DNA of 7,050 nucleotides from Methanobacteriota archaeon. Lineage in GTDB: Archaea > Halobacteriota > Bog-38 > Methanoflorentales > Methanoflorentaceae. The stretch covers positions 1 to 7,050 of the forward strand of contig PMYA01000160.1 in the NCBI GenBank assembly GCA_003170935.1, given 5' to 3'. The notes beneath the pieces were generated by a model. The model made no database searches, was not told the origin of the DNA, and saw only the letters and a program-made list of their open reading frames with translations. Position numbers and translations under genes: made by a program. Below, one piece after another: positions 1 to 5,546 of the stretch; the first letter of the stretch is position 1, and each line of letters begins with the position of its first letter.

Positions 1-49
1 GCTGAAGCTTAGGGATACGATCGAAATATTTCTGATGGAAGCGCACTAA
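1..49 (+). CDS. Possible C-terminal end of an upstream gene (partial)
   Basis: Reading from base 2, the frame gives LKLRDTIEIFLMEAH and then TAA at 47-49. The composition (a charged, amphipathic helix-like end) is protein-like. A T-rich stretch at 81-98 follows, as expected after an archaeal + strand gene. Only 15 codons are visible, so no family can be named. The other two + frames stop within 12 bases or look non-coding. This is a weak call; the bases could equally be intergenic. Confidence 0.3.
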   Translation, partial: LKLRDTIEIFLMEAH

Positions 50-80
50 ATCATATAAGATCTTTAGCTGTAAATGTCCG

Positions 81-98
81 CTTTTATTTGTTTTATAT
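81..98 (+). terminator. T-rich candidate terminator
   Basis: The + strand reads CTTTTATTTGTTTTATAT here. Archaeal RNA polymerase commonly terminates at T-rich runs without a strong hairpin. The run lies about 30 bases after the putative stop at 47-49 and before the end of the convergent gene at 117. No stable stem was seen. The call depends on there really being a + strand gene upstream. Confidence 0.3.
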
Positions 99-116
99 TG
101 GCAGAAAAGCGACCCT

Positions 117-443
117 TCAGATGTTATATCCTGTGGCCGAATTATACTGCTCTCTTACGCTCTTCGCAGTATCGCCGGGCATCCTCTCCTCCAGCAGGTC
201 TAAAAACATCTCGGCCGCTTCTGGGGAGATGCACAGCAAGCACTCCGAGCCGTCCAGGATGCGCTCGGCTAGATACTTGAGGTCCTCTTTTGAGAGCCTC
301 TTCAGCCGGTCCTGTAAATCCTCATCATCGGCTGCAAAATGCATCGAGACCGGTGGCAGGATGGACCGATAATGGGTAGGTATACTCGCCTCCGGAGCAA
401 GCTTCTGTAAGATCTCATTATCCTTGTCATTGAGCTTTCTCAT
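117..443 (-). CDS. Hypothetical protein with a CxxC motif, 108 aa
   Basis: I do not recognise the family. The protein is soluble, acidic and mostly helical by composition, with no signal peptide or membrane segment. Residues 41-66 are rich in charged helix formers (EDLQDRLKRLSKEDLKYLAE). A CLLC motif sits at residues 68-71, followed by a Pro-Glu-Ala helix start (SPEAAEMFLDLLEE, 73-86). The two cysteines could bind a metal or form a disulfide, but two are too few to infer a zinc site. The ATG at 443 is preceded by GAGG six bases upstream, which supports this start and the reality of the gene; the stop is TGA. The + strand reading frames over the same bases look like shadows: Ser/Arg-rich with no ribosome binding site. 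The gene stands alone, facing away from the next gene. Confidence 0.65.
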   Translation of the reverse strand: MRKLNDKDNEILQKLAPEASIPTHYRSILPPVSMHFAADDEDLQDRLKRLSKEDLKYLAERILDGSECLLCISPEAAEMFLDLLEERMPGDTAKSVREQYNSATGYNI

Positions 444-703
444 GTACGTCCTCTAGAAAGGGGGTGACCATTCTTATAGTAATATCTTGCGACGCCTTAT
501 GGGTTAATCGCAGTTCCTTTGCTGCCAACAACAAGCTTTCGTTGCAAGAGTACTTTGGTGTTTGATTCAGGGAGCAGCTTACGACAAGTATAGCGAGCAG
601 AACCGCCGCGGTACCTCCATCCTTATGACTAAGCTCTACAATGTAGACACCAGGAAATTTTTATGAACTCCCGATATTGGGGCAAAACCAGGATTTGAGA
701 GCG
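444..703. other. Intergenic region between divergent genes
   Basis: This 260-base gap separates the - strand hypothetical gene from the + strand HTH_42 pseudogene. I see no tRNA-like fold, no long repeat and no convincing ORF; the longest ATG-started reading just upstream of the pseudogene is only 13 codons (MTKLYNVDTRKFL, ending at the TGA at 663-665). An AT-rich run at about 655-664 (AAATTTTTAT) could be the TATA element for the + strand gene. It would put the transcript start near 685, downstream of the TTG at 677 but upstream of the ATG at 704. Confidence 0.5.
473..482 (-). promoter_or_regulatory. Candidate TATA box for the 108-aa gene
   Basis: On the - strand this reads TACTATAAGA, within a longer ATATTACTATAAG run. 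It lies about 33 bases upstream of the ATG at 443. That would place the transcript start near 451, giving a very short leader that just includes the GAGG. No BRE is obvious. The prediction is from spacing and composition only. Confidence 0.3.
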
Positions 704-1783
704 ATGAACAGATCAGAGATCCTCAGGCTCCGTCCCTATAATTCTGGCTTGAGTGCCCCGTTCGAAAATGCCGTCGATGCAGTCTCACATCTGGGGGCAG
801 CTCAGGCACAGGATTTTCCTGCCGCACAATGGGGGCTAGGGCTTCGTATTAAGAATTTAATTGGCAAAGACATCGAACGAGCGTTCAATGACGGCAAAAT
901 CCTGCGTATTCATGTTATGCGCCCCACCTGGCATTTTGTCCTGCCAGAGGATATCCACTGGATGCTTGAGTTGACCGCGCCACGAGTGAAAAGACTTCTC
1001 AAAAATTACAATCGGAAACTCGGCCTCGATGACGCGTTGTTTGCCAGGACCAATGCCTTGATCATTCATGCACTGGAGGGGCATAATTATCTCACGAGAC
1101 AGGAACTCAAGGCCTAATTGGCAGACGCTTATAAAGAAACTGACGTTCAGCGCCTGGCACATATTATTATACATGCAGAGCTTGACGGATTGATCTGCAG
1201 CGGGCCACGGCGCGGGAAAAAATTTACCTATGCGCTGCTGGATGAACGCGTGGAAGGTTCGGACTGGCCAGATCGCGAACAATCCCGCGCAAAACTGGCA
1301 TTCAGATATTTTATGAGCCACGGTCCCGCCCAGCTGAAGGACTTCTCTTGGTGGTCAGGGCTTGGCGAAAAAGATGCACGATCTGCCTTTGACATGGTCA
1401 AATCAGGACTGAATCAGGCGACATTTGATAAGAAGACCTATTGGTCTCCCCCTCACGCAGAGGCTGAGGTTCCTGATCTGCCTTTAGCATTATTACTGTC
1501 GGTTTATGATGAATACACAATCGTCTATCGCGACAGGAGCGATATTAGTGAAGCGCGACATATTGAGCGGATGATAACCAAGGGAAATGCCCTAACTGCC
1601 GTCATCGTTCTAAACGGGAAGGTGGCAGGGACATGGAAGAAAGCCATGAAGAAAGAATCTGTGGAAATTAGGCTGAGCCCTTTCCGGGAACTGGACAAAG
1701 AGGAGCAAGAAGCAGTTGAGGCAGAGGTTGAACGATACGGAAGGTTCTTTGGGGTGCCAGCGGTGATCGTTGGCGAACCGTGA
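704..1783 (+). pseudogene. HTH_42 winged-helix (AlkZ-like) protein interrupted by an in-frame TAA
   Basis: Conceptual translation across one stop gives about 358 residues that match, from end to end, the bacterial 'winged helix DNA-binding domain-containing' proteins of the HTH_42 superfamily (AlkZ/YcaQ-related DNA glycosylases). Visible family signatures are the QAQD segment (Q34-A-Q36, the Q-x-Q position of AlkZ-type catalytic motifs), the HVMRPTWHF block, HAELDGLICSGPRRGK-FTYALLDER, the FxSHGPA-xxDFxWWSGL block, YDEY, and the GTWK...SPF end. The frame stays the same on both sides of a TAA at 1115-1117, which lies after ELKA. Nothing else is damaged, so this is a single nonsense change; GAA, CAA or AAA to TAA are the simplest origins. 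A TTG follows the stop directly (1118) and could allow restart as a 221-residue piece. I prefer the ATG at 704 because it gives the family's usual short N-terminus; TTG at 677 is the alternative. The bacterial look suggests lateral transfer. Confidence 0.8.
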
Positions 1784-1845
1784 CTTGTCATATCTTCATG
1801 GATAGTGCTCTCCAAGCGTAACTTCTTCTTGGGCGATGTCCAGTC

Positions 1846-1858
1846 CCTTATTTCTTTA
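1846..1858 (+). terminator. T-rich run after the HTH_42 gene
   Basis: The + strand reads about CCCTTATTTCTTT here, roughly 65 bases after the pseudogene stop and ahead of the metal operon promoter. It is a plausible archaeal T-rich termination signal with no hairpin. Support is compositional only. Confidence 0.2.
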
Positions 1859-1876
1859 ACCCCCTGCAAAGCATAG

Positions 1877-1884
1877 TTTTAAAT
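1877..1884 (+). promoter_or_regulatory. Candidate archaeal TATA box of the metal operon
   Basis: TTTTAAAT lies after a purine-rich stretch (GCAAAGCATAG) that could serve as a BRE. A start about 25 bases downstream falls at roughly 1906-1911, which coincides with the ATG at 1911. The mRNA would then be leaderless or nearly so, in keeping with the lack of any Shine-Dalgarno sequence there. This box sits too close to the ATG at 1893 for that codon to be in the transcript. Confidence 0.5.
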
Positions 1885-1889
1885 CTGAT

Positions 1890-1911
1890 TATATGAATAG
1901 ATATTCATATA
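1890..1911 (+). promoter_or_regulatory. ArsR/CadC-type operator, perfect 10-2-10 palindrome
   Basis: The left arm TATATGAATA (1890-1899) and right arm TATTCATATA (1902-1911) are exact reverse complements around a GA spacer. The TGAA...TTCA core is typical of operators bound by SmtB/ArsR-family metal sensors such as CadC, CzrA and SmtB. The site lies between the candidate TATA box and the repressor's start codon, where a bound dimer would block the archaeal polymerase. Autorepression of the repressor-ATPase operon, lifted by metal, is the natural reading; binding itself is inferred. Confidence 0.75.
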
Positions 1912-2270
1912 TGAGTGATATCTGTGACGTCTTTTGCATAAACAAAGAAGCTGTTGAGGTTGTGCGGGCTAAGATGCTCGAACATAATCTTGTTGCAGAT
2001 ACCGCTGAGATCTTCAAGGTGCTCGGCGATCCGACGAGAATGCGACTTCTTTACGCTCTTTCCCAACGCGAGCTGTGCGTGTGCGACCTCTCTGCAGTGC
2101 TTGGCATGACACAGTCCGCTATCTCTCACCAACTGCGCGTGCTGAGAAGCGCACGGTTGGTCAGATACCGCAAAACAGGAAAGATCGTGTACTACACACT
2201 TGCTGACGCGCATGTGACGCAGTTCATCGACGTTGGAGTTGACCATGCCAGAGAATCACAGCCACGGTGA
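1911..2270 (+). CDS. CadC-like ArsR/SmtB metal-sensing repressor
   Basis: This is a winged-helix repressor of the ArsR/SmtB family that would release DNA on binding Cd, Pb or Zn and so switch on the exporter encoded next. Numbering from the ATG at 1893 (125 residues), the sequence shows the N-terminal CDVFC (C11, C15) and ELCVCD (C62, C64). Together these match the four-cysteine alpha-3N metal site of staphylococcal CadC. D105, H107, H118 and E121 near the C-terminus match the alpha-5 site. The recognition helix region is QSAISHQLRVLRSARLV (74-90), followed by the beta wing RYRKTGKIVYYTL. I prefer the ATG at 1911 (119 residues): the ATG at 1893 lies inside the operator palindrome and would be upstream of the predicted transcript start. 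The stop overlaps the ATPase start by 26 bases, implying one operon. It could be called cadC, but metal specificity is inferred. Confidence 0.92.
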   Translation: MSDICDVFCINKEAVEVVRAKMLEHNLVADTAEIFKVLGDPTRMRLLYALSQRELCVCDLSAVLGMTQSAISHQLRVLRSARLVRYRKTGKIVYYTLADAHVTQFIDVGVDHARESQPR

Positions 2271-4182
2271 AGAGAGTTGCTCTACTTGCGCGACGGACGT
2301 TTTTGAGGAAAAAGAGCCGTTGTGGAAGCAGAAAGAAGTGGCCACCATTAGTGTAGCAGCCGCCATCTTTCTTTTGGGCGTGTATCTCGAGGCTGGAATC
2401 TCTCAACACGCCCTGGCTCAAATCGCGTTCCTCGCTGCGACACTCATCGCAGGATACTCCATAATCAAAAAGGGCCTTTTGGGGATTATTCGAAAGCACC
2501 GGCTTGACATGAATCTGCTGATGACGATCGCAGCCGCGGGGGCATTCGCCATTGGTCATGGCGAGGAGGGTGCAGCAGTGATGCTCTTGTTCTTTATCGC
2601 AGAGTTCCTCGAAGACTACGCCGGCGATAGGGCGCGGCGAGAAGTCGGGTCACTGCTCAGGCTTGCGCCAGAGACGGCAGTCGTCGTGCGGGAAGGGCGT
2701 GAGATCGTCGTTCACGCTCACGAGGTCGAGAGCGGAGAGGTGGTCGCCGTCAAACCCGGAGAAAAAGTACCATTAGACGGCGTCATCGTTAGCGGCACCT
2801 CATCACTAAATCAAGCCGCCCTCACAGGAGAGAGCGTTCCGGTGGTCAAGACGGTCGGTGATACGGCATTTGCTGGTACAATTAGCGAGGATGGGTATCT
2901 CGAAGTACGCGTCACGAAGAGGTCTGACGAAACGATACTGTCACGCATCGTGCAGTTGGTTGAAGAGGCTCAGCGGAAGAAGACCCCTACTGAGGCGTTT
3001 GTCGACCGGTTTTCGCGCTATTACACCCCCATCGTCATAACACTCGCAGCTTTAGTAGTCATCCTTCCCGTCCTCCTTTTCGGCCTGCCCTTTAGCGAGT
3101 GGTTTTACAGAGGCCTCGTACTGCTTGTCGTCTCTTGTCCGTGCGCCATGGCGATCTCTACGCCTGTTTCTATGGTCTCGGGACTCACCGCAGCGGCCAG
3201 GCGCGGAATCCTGATAAAAGGCGGTGACGTAATCGAGGAGTTGAAGGACGTCAAAGTAGTCATCTTTGACAAAACGGGGACGCTCACTGAAGGACGACTG
3301 GCCGTAAAAGACGTGATCAGTCTCAATGGCGTTACGGAACGCGAAGTAGTGCAGATAGCAGCGTCGTTGGGGGCAAAATCAACCCATCCTGCGTCGCAAG
3401 CGATCGTAAAGAAGGCAAACGACGACAAGGTTATATTAGCGCCAATCACTGATTTTAAATCGATTGCCGGAAAAGGGCTCACCGGGAGGTTAAACGGCTC
3501 AGACTTCTACGTTGGCAGCCGTAGCTTCCTCAGCGGTGTCAACTCGCACCTGCCACATGACGTTATCGATAAACTAGAGGCTGAGGGGAAGACGCTCATG
3601 CTGGTCGGCACCAATACCCACGTTATAGGTGTCATTGGCCTTAAGGACCGGATTCGGGACTCATCGGTGGACACGCTGCGGGCCCTAAGCGCTCGCGGCA
3701 TCAAAACCGTCATGCTGACAGGGGACAATGAGCGCGCAGCGGCAGCGATTGCTAATGAACTTCAGCTAAGCGAGTGTTATGCGGGGCTGCTGCCTGAAGA
3801 TAAGGTGCGACACGTTGAGGAGCTTGCAACGGCGTACAAACACGTCGCAATGGTCGGAGACGGAGTTAACGACGCTCCTGCGATGGCCCGGGCGAACGTC
3901 GGCATCGCAATGGGAGCTGCAGGCTCGGATGTTGCGATTGAAACTGCCGATGTCGCACTGATGCAGGACGATCTCGCGAAAGTGACGTATCTCATCGATC
4001 TTAGCAAGAAAACGATGTCTGTGGTAAGAGAGAATGTTATCGTATCGATCCTCGTCAAAGGGTCTTTTGCGGTGCTGGCGCTTCCAGGAATCATCACACT
4101 CTGGCTAGCCGTCGGGATCGGTGACATGGGGCTCAGCCTCGCAGTCATCCTTAACGCGTTACGCATCGGCACCAAGCGATAA
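2245..4182 (+). CDS. cadA: P1B-type heavy-metal exporting ATPase (Zn/Cd/Pb), CadA/ZntA-like
   Basis: This membrane pump uses ATP to expel divalent soft metals. In the 645-residue form the motifs are, in order: actuator TGES (194-197), the membrane metal site CPC (298-300), phosphorylation site DKTGT with D342, the HP dipeptide (381-382), TGDN (492-495) and GDGVNDAP (538-545). K605 in TM7 and D627 in GDMG of TM8 are the marks of the P1B-2 (Zn/Cd/Pb) subgroup rather than Cu pumps. About eight membrane segments are expected; hydrophobic stretches are visible near 33-50, 57-74, 89-104, 108-122, 262-281, 287-315, 598-616 and 618-640. No complete HMA domain is present; the N-terminus is a short tail with H5, H7 and CSTC (12-15). 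I chose the ATG at 2245, which has GGAG six bases upstream; TTG at 2233 would add four residues. It overlaps the repressor gene and should be controlled with it. Confidence 0.95.
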   Translation: MPENHSHGEESCSTCATDVFEEKEPLWKQKEVATISVAAAIFLLGVYLEAGISQHALAQIAFLAATLIAGYSIIKKGLLGIIRKHRLDMNLLMTIAAAGAFAIGHGEEGAAVMLLFFIAEFLEDYAGDRARREVGSLLRLAPETAVVVREGREIVVHAHEVESGEVVAVKPGEKVPLDGVIVSGTSSLNQAALTGESVPVVKTVGDTAFAGTISEDGYLEVRVTKRSDETILSRIVQLVEEAQRKKTPTEAFVDRFSRYYTPIVITLAALVVILPVLLFGLPFSEWFYRGLVLLVVSCPCAMAISTPVSMVSGLTAAARRGILIKGGDVIEELKDVKVVIFDKTGTLTEGRLAVKDVISLNGVTEREVVQIAASLGAKSTHPASQAIVKKANDDKVILAPITDFKSIAGKGLTGRLNGSDFYVGSRSFLSGVNSHLPHDVIDKLEAEGKTLMLVGTNTHVIGVIGLKDRIRDSSVDTLRALSARGIKTVMLTGDNERAAAAIANELQLSECYAGLLPEDKVRHVEELATAYKHVAMVGDGVNDAPAMARANVGIAMGAAGSDVAIETADVALMQDDLAKVTYLIDLSKKTMSVVRENVIVSILVKGSFAVLALPGIITLWLAVGIGDMGLSLAVILNALRIGTKR

Positions 4183-4342
4183 CGCGTATGCAATGTTGTC
4201 GCCTGTTGGATTTCTCCTTATTCAATAAGTTCGCGAACGCAGTAAGATCTACGTCACAGGATACGACTTACACCGGTTTGTTGACAAATTGATCTAAAGG
4301 TGGCTTAGCAACGCGCGCTTAGCGCAAACTTAATTCTGGTGA

Positions 4343-4355
4343 TTTTCTCTCTTTT
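4343..4355 (+). terminator. Pyrimidine-rich candidate terminator of the metal operon
   Basis: TTTTCTCTCTTTT on the + strand, about 160 bases after the ATPase stop, is the most T-rich run in the gap. Archaeal termination often uses such runs. There is no associated strong stem, and the distance from the stop is rather long. Confidence 0.35.
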
Positions 4356-4389
4356 GAGTGCTCAGCAACTCTAAGAGTTCAACACAAGT

Positions 4390-4405
4390 CAAAAGGAGTC
4401 TTTTG
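4390..4405. terminator. Small symmetric hairpin between convergent genes
   Basis: CAAAAG (4390-4395) and CTTTTG (4400-4405) form a six-pair stem with a four-base loop. It starts eight bases beyond the TAA stop of the - strand IscU gene. Either strand would end the stem with a T4 run, so it could act in both directions. The stem is AT-rich and weak, so confidence is low. Confidence 0.35.
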
Positions 4406-4413
4406 TGCGGACG

Positions 4414-4866
4414 TTAGCCGGCTTGCTGGCGCTTCACCCTCTTTTTTGTTGCAGACTTTTTCTTTGGGCCCTTCTTCTTCCCGTCGATCCACTCGCCCCG
4501 CCCCTCTTTCTTCAAATAATCCTCAATTGCCGCGTGCAGTGCATCTGCAGCCAGATTTGAACAGTGCATCTTTACCGGCGGCAACCCCTCAAGGCTCTCA
4601 GCCACGTCATTACGCGTGATCTTTAAGGCCTCTTCGATCGTTTTCTCCATCGCCAAATCGGTTACCATACTGCTCGTGGCGATAGCCGCCCCGCAGCCGA
4701 ACGTCTTGAATTTGATGTCGGTAAGAATCCCGTCTTCCACCTTAATCTGAATCTGCATCAGGTCGCCGCACACCGGGTTCCCGACCTCACCCACACCGCT
4801 TGGGTTTTCGATCTCCCCCATATTGTGCGGGTTCATAAAATGCAGCATCACTTTGTCGCTATACAT
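4414..4866 (-). CDS. iscU: IscU/NifU-N type Fe-S cluster scaffold with basic tail
   Basis: This 150-residue protein would assemble Fe-S clusters from iron and sulfur and hand them to apo-proteins in the cytoplasm. The IscU fold covers residues 1-120. The three cluster cysteines are visible as NPVCGD (C33, with D35), FGCGAA (C57) and MHCSNLA (C102). In contrast to many bacterial IscU proteins, the segment before the last Cys reads PPVKMHC rather than the HscA-binding LPPVK-xHCS form exactly, but LPPVKMHCS is very close to it. The family usually ends near 125-130; here a Lys/Arg-rich tail (about 130-147) follows, a feature I cannot explain. The ATG at 4866 has GAGGAG four or so bases upstream. 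Downstream of the ThrRS editing-domain gene by 112 bases on the same strand, it may be cotranscribed with it or use its own promoter. No cysteine desulfurase gene is visible here. Confidence 0.93.
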   Translation of the reverse strand: MYSDKVMLHFMNPHNMGEIENPSGVGEVGNPVCGDLMQIQIKVEDGILTDIKFKTFGCGAAIATSSMVTDLAMEKTIEEALKITRNDVAESLEGLPPVKMHCSNLAADALHAAIEDYLKKEGRGEWIDGKKKGPKKKSATKKRVKRQQAG

Positions 4867-4894
4867 GGCTCCTCATTTTGCGTGCGCTGGTCAC

Positions 4895-4904
4895 GTTTAA
4901 ATTA
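4895..4904 (-). promoter_or_regulatory. Possible TATA box for iscU
   Basis: The - strand reads about AATTTAAAC here, roughly 30 bases upstream of the IscU start. A transcript start near 4873 would leave only a short leader that barely contains the GAGGAG site. The alternative is readthrough from the editing-domain gene. Low confidence. Confidence 0.25.
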
Positions 4905-4978
4905 CTATCGGACGTGCTCAGTCTTTTTTTCAGCTCGCGATAAAATCACAAACGCAAGCCACTCCAACACCTGCGTCC

Positions 4979-5491
4979 TCATATCGCAGGAAGCGTCTTC
5001 TTTTCGACTCCGAGGTCATGGATCTTGATAGGATTCGTGCAGTAAGGGCACAGGAAATCGCACTCCATCTTGCCGTAAGGGCAAATGACTTTCGAAAGAA
5101 CCGCTAGCGGATGCCCCTTACTCTTGATTTCAAACTTTTTGTTCCATCCAAAAGGTGCCCTTTTTACGGTAAAATCCTCCTCTTCTAACGTTTCTTTGAG
5201 CGACTGGAGTATTTGCAACGCTACTTGTGGCGTGCTCAACGTGCTCGTTAGGTGTGCAAATGGGAATAGCATTACACGGTCTTCCTTAAGCTTGCCAAGC
5301 ACGTCGACAATACTGTTGTTTGCCGCGCTGGTTACGCCAGCAGCGTTGCGCTCGTCCAGCTTCTCTATACTTGCAAAGACAACAAGGCAGTCTTCCATAC
5401 TGTCTTCTTTCGATTCTATTTCCTCAGCCACCTTGGTTCGTTGAGTCACCTTGTAGCTGATCTTGTCGGCGTGGATTAGAAGAAGTTTAAT
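4979..5491 (-). CDS. Free-standing archaeal ThrRS editing domain with C-terminal four-Cys motif, AUU start
   Basis: The protein matches the N-terminal editing domain of archaeal threonyl-tRNA synthetase, a DTD-like fold that hydrolyses Ser-tRNA(Thr). Seen from the AUU at 5489-5491 (170 residues): KLLLIHADKISYKV at the start, then LVVFASIEKLDE, FPFAHLTSTLSTPQVAL, RAPFGW (111-116) and KGHPLA (125-130). No catalytic or anticodon-binding ThrRS domain follows; instead the protein ends after a C-x6-C-x3-C-x2-C motif (C137, C144, C148, C151) and a short tail. The first canonical start is GTG at 5449, which would delete the first beta strand. No ATG, GTG or TTG lies between that GTG and the upstream TAG at 5531-5533. 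AUU aligns with the family's initiator Met and has GGGGGGT five bases before it, so AUU initiation, or a point change of ATG, is likely. The stop is TGA. The gene is divergent from the SepCysS pair. A role in proofreading aminoacyl-tRNA is inferred; its substrate is not proven. Confidence 0.85.
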   Translation of the reverse strand: MKLLLIHADKISYKVTQRTKVAEEIESKEDSMEDCLVVFASIEKLDERNAAGVTSAANNSIVDVLGKLKEDRVMLFPFAHLTSTLSTPQVALQILQSLKETLEEEDFTVKRAPFGWNKKFEIKSKGHPLAVLSKVICPYGKMECDFLCPYCTNPIKIHDLGVEKKTLPAI

Positions 5492-5496
5492 TTCTG

Positions 5497-5503
5497 ACCC
5501 CCC
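5497..5503 (-). promoter_or_regulatory. Ribosome binding site supporting the AUU start
   Basis: The - strand reads GGGGGGT followed by CAGAA and then ATT. GGGGGGU can pair with the archaeal 16S tail (complement of GGAGGU) over seven positions if two G-U wobbles are allowed. The five-base spacing fits AUU at 5491 and would be far too distant for GTG at 5449. Confidence 0.5.
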
Positions 5504-5536
5504 ATTTCGATTGAATTGGATCGAGCAAAGCTAACT

Positions 5537-5546
5537 TATGTATATT
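5537..5546 (-). promoter_or_regulatory. Candidate TATA box for the editing-domain gene
   Basis: The - strand reads GAATATACATA here. A transcript start about 25 bases on, near 5515, would give a leader of roughly 24 bases that contains the GGGGGGT site. This also agrees with the AUU start. Confidence 0.45.

Larger units (their letters stand above)
4183..4413. other. Intergenic region between convergent genes
   Basis: This 231-base gap separates the ATPase and the IscU gene, which converge. It contains small symmetric elements: GTTCGCGAAC (4230-4239), a TTTGT-TG-ACAAA inverted repeat (4277-4288), a GCTTAGC direct repeat (4303-4309 and 4317-4323), a pyrimidine-rich run TTTTCTCTCTTTT (4343-4355), a 13-base palindrome AACTCTAAGAGTT (4367-4379) and a small hairpin (4390-4405). 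No ORF or tRNA was found. The elements are most simply read as termination signals for the two convergent genes. Confidence 0.5.

Noticed and set aside
88..372. Plus-strand reading frames opposite the 108-aa gene
   Set aside because: Ser/Arg-rich shadow translations with no ribosome binding site; the - strand frame has protein-like composition and a GAGG-led ATG.
1115..1117. Recoding of the internal stop as pyrrolysine or selenocysteine
   Set aside because: Pyrrolysine uses TAG and selenocysteine TGA; this codon is TAA, and related proteins have no special residue at this place.
857..1321. Minus-strand frames inside the HTH_42 gene (also 1525-1869)
   Set aside because: The + strand translation matches a known family on both sides, so these are antisense shadows.
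1905..2559. Minus-strand frames over the repressor and the ATPase start
   Set aside because: They overlap strongly supported + strand genes and have no family features; the same holds for 3105-3482, 3507-3728 and 3777-4193.
4277..4288. TTTGT-TG-ACAAA inverted repeat as an operator
   Set aside because: Lies between two gene ends with no downstream start, so a regulatory role has no target; it is short enough to be chance.
5085..5444. Plus-strand 119-codon frame opposite the editing domain
   Set aside because: Ser/Leu-rich shadow; the opposite strand carries clear ThrRS editing-domain motifs.
5531..5533. Readthrough of TAG (as pyrrolysine) to extend the editing domain upstream
   Set aside because: A TGA follows after a few codons further upstream (5546-5548) with no start codon between, so no longer protein is possible.
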